Source: Clostridiales bacterium (GTDB taxonomy: Bacteria > Bacillota > Clostridia > Oscillospirales > Acutalibacteraceae). From it: a stretch of DNA of 5,434 nucleotides. The position numbers and the translations under genes were made by a program. The stretch covers positions 1 through 5,434 of the forward strand of contig DXYG01000113.1 of the NCBI GenBank assembly GCA_019415925.1. Direction: 5' to 3'. Shown here in pieces: positions 1 through 5,245 of the stretch (position 1 is the stretch's first letter; every line of letters begins with the position of its first letter). The notes under the pieces were generated by a model, which worked only from the letters and a program-made list of their open reading frames with translations, searched no databases and was not told where the DNA came from.

Positions 1-1736
1 TTTTGGTATAATTTGTTGGACTTTTCAGTTTTATTAATATTATTATAAAATGCAGCACTATTATAATAGACTTCGGATAATAATATGTAGTAATTGCTGT
101 TGGTTTTGTTGTTTTTACATAGCTTTTTGCAGACAACTTCACATTTTTGAAAAATTTTATCTGCTTCTGCTTTTTTATTAAAGTGTCTGTAAAAACAGCA
201 TATATCATAATATACAGAAGAAAGCTTTTCTAAGTAATTATCGTTGCAATTTTCAATATTGCTTTCGTATATCTCCATACACTTTTTATAATTCTTGTCA
301 GCCTCTTCAAATCTGTTTTGTTTGCCTATTACATCTCCTAATCTACGATAGAGTTTAGCAATATTTTCTGTGTTATTTTGGTTAGAATCTTCTTCGTAAA
401 GCTTAATGCTGTCAATGATGAACTTTTCTGCTTCTGCATACCGCTGAAGCCTGTTGAGATTAAATCCGGTAATTTTAAAAAGTTCTGCTAAATATGATTT
501 TGTGTTGGTATGTATTTCATTTGAATTCAGAAAATCAATGCCTTTATTGCAATAATCTATTGATTCGTCGTAAAAACCTGTTTCAAATAAAGTATTTGCA
601 GCTTCGATTATAATTTTAATAGTATCTTTATGACTCAGATATTTCTGACTGTAAGAGAGCATTTCTTCGTAGCGGCTTTTTATACTTTCTTTACATGGTT
701 TGCAATATGCATTATCATCATCATCATAATGTATATTGCCGCTGTTTTTTGCTATCAAAACCTTAATTGCTGTACGATGTTTTTCAATAGACCATTTTGC
801 ATTATCTTGCTTAAGCTCTGTTGACATTAAGTTGATAGCTTCCTCATTTTTATTATGATTATTGCGGATGTTTTCCACAGAAAGAATAGAAAGCACTTCT
901 TCGTAATCACCCAGCTCAAATTGTCTGTAAGCGTATAATATATCTGCAGGCATTTTTTGGTGTAATTTATCTTTGCAGAGATCTAATGATAAATTAAATA
1001 TGTTACGTTCTATTTCTGATATTTTTTTATCAATTTCTTTTAATTTATCTTTCAAAAAGTCTGATTGATCACTTAGCTTATTTTTCCTATGTTTATCTTT
1101 ATCATATGTCTTTATATCATATTCAATTTTACTTAATTTTTTACTTGTGTGTTTTTTTTCATTCCATAGATTTGAAAGTTTTATATTATTTGCATATTCA
1201 GACACATTAGTAATATCAATATTAGGAATTATCTGGTCCTGCAGAGTGAAATGACCGTCGCTTAATGTTACACTATCACAATTTAGTGTGAGAAGAATTC
1301 TCAGTTTTATTGTATCAATATTCTCATAAGAACCGCAGTAATGCCCGATTTCATTTTCTAATCGGATTTTGAATTCTTCAATGGATTTATCCGGAAACTC
1401 TAAATCGTCAATATCTTTGAAATACACATATATTTTATTTTCGTTATGAGATGCAATTTGTTTGTATGCCGTATCAAACCAAGAAACGGTCTCCTCCTGA
1501 GCTGTTTTAAAAAATAAAAATACACTTAATTTGCTTTCAGCAATGCTTTTTTTAATTTCATCCAGTCTTTCTTTTTCCTCGTCTATGTAATCAAAATCAT
1601 CTTTTGAAAAGACTTGCAGATGAATGTTGAAGTTTTGAGAAAAATTATCTTTTAAACTATTTACAAAAGCTTGTAGTTGTTGTGAGTCTAAATTCAGCTC
1701 ATCAGAAGTACCGATAAAAATATTTATTTTTTCCAT
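1..1736 (-). CDS. TIR-like domain + tetratricopeptide repeat protein (3' end outside window)
   Basis: The frame is open on the minus strand from ATG at 1736 to the window edge: 578 codons without a stop, so the C-terminus is missing. AAGGAGA at 1744-1750 lies 7-8 nt upstream and fixes the start. Residues 1-155 look like an alpha/beta TIR/DUF4062-like fold: strand INIFIGTSDEL (4-14), strand SVFLFFK (71-77), segment TVSWFDTA (83-90), strand KIYVYFK (101-107), then the stretch GHYCGSYENIDTIKLRILL (131-149), which I recall as a signature of TPR proteins in clostridia. Residues about 195-260 are Lys/Glu-rich and heptad-like, so probably a coiled coil. TPR-like helical pairs start near 375 (for example YDESIDYCNKGIDFL, RYAEAEKFIIDSIKLYEE, RFEEADKNYKKCMEIYE) and continue off the edge. 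A CKPC motif sits at 345-348 after an Asp run. There is no signal peptide, so the protein is probably cytosolic. It is divergent from the CARF nuclease, which suggests a sensing or defence role. NADase activity is possible but unproven; the usual TIR glutamate cannot be assigned with confidence. Confidence 0.85.
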   Translation of the reverse strand, partial: MEKINIFIGTSDELNLDSQQLQAFVNSLKDNFSQNFNIHLQVFSKDDFDYIDEEKERLDEIKKSIAESKLSVFLFFKTAQEETVSWFDTAYKQIASHNENKIYVYFKDIDDLEFPDKSIEEFKIRLENEIGHYCGSYENIDTIKLRILLTLNCDSVTLSDGHFTLQDQIIPNIDITNVSEYANNIKLSNLWNEKKHTSKKLSKIEYDIKTYDKDKHRKNKLSDQSDFLKDKLKEIDKKISEIERNIFNLSLDLCKDKLHQKMPADILYAYRQFELGDYEEVLSILSVENIRNNHNKNEEAINLMSTELKQDNAKWSIEKHRTAIKVLIAKNSGNIHYDDDDNAYCKPCKESIKSRYEEMLSYSQKYLSHKDTIKIIIEAANTLFETGFYDESIDYCNKGIDFLNSNEIHTNTKSYLAELFKITGFNLNRLQRYAEAEKFIIDSIKLYEEDSNQNNTENIAKLYRRLGDVIGKQNRFEEADKNYKKCMEIYESNIENCNDNYLEKLSSVYYDICCFYRHFNKKAEADKIFQKCEVVCKKLCKNNKTNSNYYILLSEVYYNSAAFYNNINKTEKSNKLYQ

Positions 1737-1802
1737 TTATAAATCTCCTTGGTTAAAAAACTGTAAAGGAATTTGCTGACAAAAGTAAAATAATACAAAA
1801 TA

Positions 1803-1831
1803 ATAATAACATAATACAATGAATTGTGCAA
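1803..1831 (-). promoter_or_regulatory. Promoter of the TIR-like/TPR gene
   Basis: On the minus strand, TTGCAC (1826-1831) is separated by 17 bp from TATTAT (1803-1808). Transcription would start near 1796, giving a leader of about 60 nt that contains the AAGGAGA ribosome site. The region is very AT-rich, so other -10-like sequences exist (for example a second TATTAT nearer the gene). The -35 box overlaps a short inverted repeat, ATTG-TG-CAAT. Confidence 0.45.
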
Positions 1832-1896
1832 TATAATTTTAAAATTTTATCACATTAAAACGTATTTTGCAAAAATGATTATATTTAATAATGATA

Positions 1897-1925
1897 TTGC
1901 AGTGTGAGAAAATAAATTGTATAAT
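1897..1925 (+). promoter_or_regulatory. Promoter of the CARF nuclease gene, very close to the start codon
   Basis: TTGCAG (1897-1902), a 17-bp spacer and a perfect TATAAT (1920-1925) form a good sigma-A promoter. Transcription would begin near 1931-1933, which is inside or at the edge of the AGGTGG ribosome site (1931-1936) and only about 11 nt before the ATG at 1943. The transcript would therefore have an extremely short leader unless an upstream promoter is used. Confidence 0.55.
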
Positions 1926-1942
1926 AAGCGAGGTGGTGCTAT

Positions 1943-3136
1943 ATGAGTAAAGTATTGATAGAATTTTTTGATAATGATTATCTCGAAAATATTGTTCCGG
2001 TATTAGCGGATTCTTATGATAAAATTATTTACTTATTTTCTAAATCAATAGATGGTAAGGATGCTTTAAAAAATAAGTCTATAATTACTGAATTTATTTT
2101 ACGGAAAACAGGTGTCACCCCCGGCTTTGTTGAAGTAGATAAAATAGATTCAAAGGTTATTATTTCTGAACTAGAGAAGTTAACAGATACTGAAAATGAA
2201 TTTATCTTTGATATTTCCGGTGGTTCGAATGTTTTTATTTATTCTGTTGGCATATTTGTTCAAACATATCCTTTTGTTGACGCAACTGTTATTCAGTATG
2301 ATATAGGTAGCGGCAAATTGCTTTACTGTTCTAAAAAAACCGGTGACAACATTTTGAATGCAAATATTAATTTGAGTGTAGAGGAAATTCTAAAACTTCA
2401 TGATTCCGGTGTTATTTTGCACGATAATATAAAAATACGATATAATTTGAAGAAGAACAATCTTTGCAAGGAAATTCAAAGACTGTGGGATGCGGTTAAG
2501 AATATTTCAAAAGATTGGAATTCATTTAACGCTATGACTCATAATGTATTTGAAACTTCTGATGGCTTGCTGAAATTTACAGATAAGGTTGATTTGAAAA
2601 ACAGTAAATCATATAACAGGGTAGTTAATGTGCTTGAAAATAAAGGTATAATCTTTGATGTCAGGAATTATGCGGATGCCACAAGCTTTTTTCTTGATGT
2701 ACCTGAAAATGCACGTTTTTTATATCAAAAAGGTGGAAATGTTCTTGAAATGTACTGCTATTCAGCTGCAAAGGAATGCGGTGCTTTTACAGATGTTGCA
2801 ACCGGAGTAGAGGTTGATTGGGATGGCGAAATAAAAGGTGTGACTGAAGAAACGACAAATGAGGTTGATTTGTTGTTAGTGTCAGGGTATATCCCTGTTT
2901 TTGTAAGTTGTAAAAATACAGTAGTTCAGAATAATCATTTGTATGAGGTAAATGCACTTGTCAGACATTACTGCGGTAAATATGCAAAAAAGGTTCTTAT
3001 TTCAACATTGCCGGCTACTGTAGCAATAAAAAACAGAGCAAAGGATATGGATATTGTATTAATTGATAATGTAAATGTGATTAGTTTCAATAATCTAAAA
3101 TCAAAGCTTGCAGCTATTGTAGAAAAATATATCTAA
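1943..3136 (+). CDS. CARF-domain PD-(D/E)xK nuclease (Card1/Can2/DUF1887-like)
   Basis: This is a 397-residue protein, close to the size of Card1/Can2 proteins, which are ssRNA/DNA nucleases switched on by cyclic tetra-adenylate made by type III CRISPR complexes. AGGTGG lies 6 nt before the ATG. Residues 1-145 fit a CARF Rossmann-like domain: first strand VLIEFFDNDYLENIV (4-18) and the glycine-rich ligand loop FDISGGSN (89-96), matching the family's TGG-type motif. The segment KKNNLCKEIQRLWDAVKN with a following WN (170-193) is a linker typical of DUF1887 proteins. The C-terminal nuclease has GGNVLEMY (264-271, Glu269), TNEVD (305-309, Asp309) and VFVSCKN (319-325, Lys324), then a helix and GKYAKKVLIST (345-355). 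Ser322 occupies the position of the usual Glu in the E-x-K motif. It stands alone next to a divergent TIR-like/TPR gene, with no cas genes in view. The family call is strong from motifs; the activating ligand is an inference. Confidence 0.88.
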   Translation: MSKVLIEFFDNDYLENIVPVLADSYDKIIYLFSKSIDGKDALKNKSIITEFILRKTGVTPGFVEVDKIDSKVIISELEKLTDTENEFIFDISGGSNVFIYSVGIFVQTYPFVDATVIQYDIGSGKLLYCSKKTGDNILNANINLSVEEILKLHDSGVILHDNIKIRYNLKKNNLCKEIQRLWDAVKNISKDWNSFNAMTHNVFETSDGLLKFTDKVDLKNSKSYNRVVNVLENKGIIFDVRNYADATSFFLDVPENARFLYQKGGNVLEMYCYSAAKECGAFTDVATGVEVDWDGEIKGVTEETTNEVDLLLVSGYIPVFVSCKNTVVQNNHLYEVNALVRHYCGKYAKKVLISTLPATVAIKNRAKDMDIVLIDNVNVISFNNLKSKLAAIVEKYI

Positions 3137-3157
3137 AATAAAAATGTATTTATCGCA

Positions 3158-3210
3158 TAAAAAAGGCATACACACAATCGTAACAGAAAGTGTGTATGCC
3201 GTATTTTTAT
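3158..3210 (+). terminator. Hairpin terminator after the CARF nuclease gene
   Basis: GGCATACACAC (3165-3175) and GTGTGTATGCC (3190-3200) form a perfect 11-bp stem with a 14-nt loop, followed by GTATTTTTATTTT. It starts 28 nt after the stop codon. An A-run precedes the left arm, so it could also work on the minus strand. Confidence 0.85.
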
Positions 3211-3237
3211 TTTGCCGGTTCATAAAGAGATTATATA

Positions 3238-3352
3238 TTGGCAGACGCAGAACATTAGTAATTTTCAATTTAGCGATTATAGCTAAATTGAACTGTGATG
3301 ATTTATACAATATAAACGACAAAATCATCGCCTTATGTTATGTGTCTGCCAA
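3238..3352. repeat. 115-bp MITE-like element with terminal inverted repeats and two inner hairpins
   Basis: The ends (3238-3258 and 3332-3352) are inverted repeats matching at 18 of 21 positions, beginning TTGGCAGAC. Inside are a perfect 11-bp stem (TTCAATTTAGC at 3264-3274 with GCTAAATTGAA at 3282-3292, 7-nt loop) and an 8-bp stem (GATGATTT at 3297-3304 with AAATCATC at 3322-3329). As RNA it would fold into an outer stem enclosing two hairpins. It encodes no credible protein. I see no clear target-site duplication at the flanks. It could be a miniature inverted-repeat transposable element, an interspersed repeat, or a structured RNA; the sequence alone does not decide. Confidence 0.55.
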
Positions 3353-3375
3353 CTTTATTTTTTGCTCAAAAACAA

Positions 3376-3399
3376 GAAAAAGCCCGATTTAATCGGACT
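3376..3399 (-). terminator. Terminator of tRNA-Leu
   Basis: On the minus strand AGTCCGAT and ATCGGGCT (3381-3399, 3-nt loop, one T-G wobble) form an 8-bp stem followed directly by a T-run. It begins 9 nt after the encoded CCA end of the tRNA. Confidence 0.8.
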
Positions 3400-3407
3400 T
3401 TTCAGGT

Positions 3408-3492
3408 TGGTGCGGGCGACAGGACTTGAACCTGCACATCGGTTGACACTAGAACCTAAATCTAGCGCGTCTGCCAATTCCGCCACGCCCGC
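3408..3492 (-). tRNA. tRNA-Leu, anticodon UAG
   Basis: The minus strand gives an 85-nt tRNA with a 7-bp acceptor stem GCGGGCG/CGCCCGC, discriminator A and an encoded CCA. The D arm contains GGAATTGGCAGACGC, typical of tRNA-Leu. The anticodon arm is CTAGA-TTTAGGT-TCTAG, so the anticodon is UAG, which reads CUA and, by wobble, other CUN codons. A long variable arm, as expected for a class II tRNA, precedes the T arm GGTTCAAGTCC. It has its own promoter and terminator and therefore appears to be a single-gene transcription unit. Confidence 0.97.
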
Positions 3493-3523
3493 AGATGTAT
3501 TTTGCTTTTTACAAGCAAGTGTT

Positions 3524-3552
3524 ATTATACAAAAAATAATTGATTTTGTCAA
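3524..3552 (-). promoter_or_regulatory. Consensus promoter of tRNA-Leu
   Basis: On the minus strand there is a perfect TTGACA (3547-3552), a 17-bp spacer and a perfect TATAAT (3524-3529), about 31 bp before the tRNA 5' end. This is what a strong stable-RNA promoter looks like. A short pre-tRNA leader would be removed by RNase P. Confidence 0.9.
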
Positions 3553-3577
3553 CTGACTTATTAAGTTGTTTTTTTCG

Positions 3578-3916
3578 CTAAACTGTCGAATATGCTGTCA
3601 TCTGTAGTGTTGTGAAGTAATCAATATAGTTGCACATTCTGTCAAGAACATAATTTTTGTTGTTATTGCTGTTTAATTTATCTTCGTCAAACACATAAGT
3701 CTTTCTGATATAGCTATCGTCAAGTCCGTGTGCTTCAAGTATTGTAAGTGCTTCCTGCTTTGAAGGCTTTACAGGCTCGGTTGTCTTGATTGTTGCAATG
3801 GTGTTGCTTTCTGTTGTGGTTGTTTCGGTTTTATTGCTTTCCGTTTGCGTACAGCCTGCAAAAAGCAAAGAAATAGCTATAAGGATAGATAAAATTGTAA
3901 AGTGTTTATTTTTCAT
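3578..3916 (-). CDS. Short lipoprotein of unknown function, probably truncated
   Basis: The frame encodes 112 residues from ATG at 3916 to TAG at 3578-3580. Earlier in-frame ATGs (to 3958) exist, but only this start puts a proper signal peptide at the N-terminus: MKNKH, hydrophobic FTILSILIAISLL, then lipobox LFAGC with Cys22 as the predicted lipidated residue. The ribosome site is weak (GGGAAA, about 7 nt upstream). A Thr/Ser/Glu-rich linker follows (about 23-45), then a folded-looking region with EALTILEAHGLDDSYI and NYVLDRMCNYIDYFTTLQ. The coding ends abruptly with MTAYSTV. One base out of frame, the sequence continues as DDSIFDSLAKKTT and a stop at 3561-3563, which reads more like a natural protein end. 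This suggests a frameshift or internal deletion. I do not recognise a specific family. It would be anchored to the outer face of the membrane. Confidence 0.6.
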   Translation of the reverse strand: MKNKHFTILSILIAISLLFAGCTQTESNKTETTTTESNTIATIKTTEPVKPSKQEALTILEAHGLDDSYIRKTYVFDEDKLNSNNNKNYVLDRMCNYIDYFTTLQMTAYSTV

Positions 3917-3948
3917 ATCTGATTTCCCGAACTGCATTGTTTTAATAC

Positions 3949-3977
3949 AGTCTATCATTTGTAGACAACCATGTCAA
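3949..3977 (-). promoter_or_regulatory. Possible promoter of the lipoprotein gene
   Basis: The minus strand has a perfect TTGACA (3972-3977), a 17-bp spacer and TAGACT (3949-3954, a 4/6 match to TATAAT). A start near 3942 gives a leader of about 26 nt before the ATG at 3916. This would make the earlier in-frame ATG at 3958 untranscribed and supports the chosen start. Confidence 0.45.
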
Positions 3978-4000
3978 TAAAGATAATAAACAGATAAAAC

Positions 4001-4036
4001 AAAAAGTATACGTGCAGAAATTTACTGTCCGTATGC
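4001..4036 (-). terminator. Possible terminator of the decayed MMPL/heptad locus
   Basis: On the minus strand GCATACG (4030-4036) pairs with CGTATAC (4006-4012) with one mismatch, an inner CAG/CTG pairs inside it, and TTTTTG follows. It starts 23 nt after the TAA at 4059. The stem is interrupted, so the call is moderate. Confidence 0.45.
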
Positions 4037-4058
4037 GTTGTTTAAATATGTTTCAGAC

Positions 4059-4558
4059 TTATTCAATTCCGAACAGCTTTAAAAGCTTTTGCAAGAATGA
4101 AAGCTCCTCCTTGCTTTCTGTTTTGGGCTCTTCGGGTTCTTCAACCTTTATGTCATCGGTCTTGATGACGAACTGAACAGAATTTACGCTTGTGTTTTTG
4201 CCGGAAGTAAAAGACTTCAGCTCAACGCCTGAGCCTGTCATACTGTCAATCATATCGTCAATTTTATCGGAAATTTCCGAGTCAAGACCGTCTGTCTTGT
4301 CGCTCAATTCCTTTGTGCCGTCTTTAAGCTTGCCCGTTCCGCTTTGCAATTCTACAGCACCGTCAACAAGCTTTTCAACACCCTCGTCAAGTGATTTTGC
4401 ACCCGTATTAAGGCTGTCAGTGCAAAGCCGTCATAAAAATTATCAATGCTGTCCTTATTGTCGCTAATCTTTATTACAATTTTCAGCTTGCCGCTTTTGC
4501 CTGCAATTTCATCGGCAGAATATTCCTTGCCGTCAAGAAAGTAGCTGATTGCAACTAC
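4059..4558 (-). pseudogene. Remnant of a YhgE-like heptad-repeat protein
   Basis: The first part (about 4558-4415) reads VVAISYFLDGKEYSADEIAG followed by KSGKLKIVIK, closely resembling the conserved DGKE...AGKSG motif of YhgE/Pip-type proteins. The frame then breaks near 4413-4420. Continuing one frame over from 4412, the sequence reads LNTGAKSLDEGVEKLVDGAV and then GTGKLKDGTKEL, an X-X-X-Leu-X-X-Gly heptad array. It ends in a charged tail and FLQKLLKLFGIE with TAA at 4059-4061. The membrane segments usual for this family are missing, so large parts have been lost, including at the frame break. Its 5' end is joined in frame to an MMPL fragment, so no original start remains. MMPL and heptad-repeat proteins are often neighbours in Firmicutes, so this is probably the decayed second gene of one operon. 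It is very unlikely to be functional. Confidence 0.75.
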
Positions 4559-5019
4559 TTTTGCAAGTGCAAGTCCGAGGTCGGCACCGATTCCGAAACA
4601 CATAAGAATCAGTGCGAAGAATCCGATTACCGTAGTAAGTCCGCTTGAAAGAATCGAGGTTGTCGATTTGCAGAGTGTGTCAACCATTGCGCTTTCGGGA
4701 TTGTCATTTATTTTTCTGCACTCTTCAAACCTGTGAATGAGAAAAACAGAGTAGTCGAGCGATACGGCAAGCTGAAGAACCGAGCCTGCGGAACGGTTAC
4801 GTCATAAACCATAACTCTTGCGTTCGGGATACCTCCGTCAAACTCTTCTTCCATAACGTCAATCGAAATTGTGGATTAACAGTCTTCGGGAAGATAGTCA
4901 TTTATATCATAGTTTACTTCGACTATGTTCTGCAAAATCATACATACAATAAACAGTACGGCAAAAAGCACGATAATAAGCTTTCTGTGTTTTACAATGC
5001 CGGAATAAAATTTTTCCAA
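4559..5019 (-). pseudogene. Remnant of an MMPL-family (RND superfamily) membrane transporter
   Basis: A strong AAAGGAG (5029-5035) precedes a TTG start at 5019. The N-terminus LEKFYSGIVKHRKLIIVLF with a transmembrane helix, then NYDINDYLPED, is the typical start of clostridial MMPL transporters, which run to about 700 residues. A TAA at 4876-4878 stops it after 47 codons. The same frame continues beyond the stop with DVMEEEFDGGIPNARVMVYD until about 4786. There it jumps, with a frame change and loss of roughly 200 residues of the extracellular domain, to LQLAVSLDYSVFLIHRFEE, the MMPL membrane-core motif. Next come LTTVIGFFALILMCFGIGAD and LGLALAK. At 4558/4559 it fuses in frame to the heptad-repeat remnant, so the second half of the transporter is gone. 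Such proteins export lipids or amphiphiles using the proton gradient; this copy is dead. Confidence 0.88.
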
Positions 5020-5102
5020 TCGACTCTGCTCCTTTCAGATTTTTAAATTATGCTTGATTATAGAAAATTATATTTTTTTAGTATAACTATAAAACGGGTA
5101 AT

Positions 5103-5130
5103 ATTATATAGCTGTGTAAATTTTAGACAA
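5103..5130 (-). promoter_or_regulatory. Leftward promoter of the MMPL remnant
   Basis: On the minus strand TTGTCT (5125-5130), a 16-bp spacer and TATAAT (5103-5108) lie about 85 bp upstream of the TTG start. A palindromic operator candidate sits 9 bp upstream of the -35 box. Other AT-rich -10-like sequences lie closer to the gene. Confidence 0.4.
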
Positions 5131-5139
5131 AACACTATT

Positions 5140-5190
5140 ATTTGACGGTCAAATTTCAAGTTTTGTGTGTTGCAAATTTGCCCGTCAACT
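5140..5190. promoter_or_regulatory. Paired operator-like palindromes, probably TetR-family type
   Basis: ATTTGACGGTCAAAT (5140-5154) is a perfect palindrome around a central G. A second copy, ATTTGCCCGTCAACT (5176-5190), matches it at 12 of 15 positions, 36 bp further on. The first lies just upstream of the leftward promoter; the second fills the spacer of the rightward promoter. That is the arrangement expected for a repressor controlling an efflux gene and its own divergent gene. The TetR assignment is an inference from the usual neighbours of MMPL genes. The two copies can also pair with each other as a 15-bp inverted repeat (5142-5156 with 5174-5188, one mismatch). Confidence 0.6.
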
Positions 5191-5197
5191 GTATAAT
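5170..5197 (+). promoter_or_regulatory. Rightward promoter without a following gene
   Basis: TTGCAA (5170-5175), a 16-bp spacer and a perfect TATAAT (5192-5197) point away from the MMPL remnant. The spacer contains the second operator copy. No open reading frame of note follows before the window ends, so the gene it once served (presumably the regulator) is missing or further to the right. Confidence 0.5.
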
Positions 5198-5245
5198 AAA
5201 TATAAAATTATATATTATCCTTTTTATTAGCTAAACAATAATTTT

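Noticed and set aside
630..824. 64-codon open frame on the plus strand
   Set aside because: It lies wholly opposite the long TIR-like/TPR gene and has no ribosome site or coding character.
1832..1837. TATAAT as an alternative upstream promoter for the CARF gene
   Set aside because: No acceptable -35 box lies 16-18 bp upstream, and the promoter at 1897-1925 fits far better.
3266..3290. Second terminator for the CARF gene
   Set aside because: The perfect 11-bp stem is AT-rich and not followed by a T-run; the proper terminator is at 3165-3200.
3238..3352. Insertion sequence with transposase
   Set aside because: The element is too short to encode a transposase and has no credible open frame; at most it is a non-autonomous element.
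3101..3392. Two overlapping small open frames, one per strand, after the CARF gene
   Set aside because: They run through the terminator and the inverted-repeat element and have no ribosome sites or recognisable domains.
3335..3556. Open frames on both strands across the tRNA-Leu region (plus strand reading ATGLEPAH, minus strand reading VAELADALDLGSS)
   Set aside because: They are translations of the tRNA gene, its terminator and its promoter; this is a well-known source of false protein calls.
3786..3980. 64-codon plus-strand frame opposite the lipoprotein gene
   Set aside because: Its hydrophobic start is the mirror image of the lipoprotein signal and linker; no promoter or ribosome site supports it.
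4192..4467. 91-codon plus-strand Ser/Pro-rich frame
   Set aside because: It is the antisense of the heptad-repeat remnant, and its low-complexity composition follows from that.
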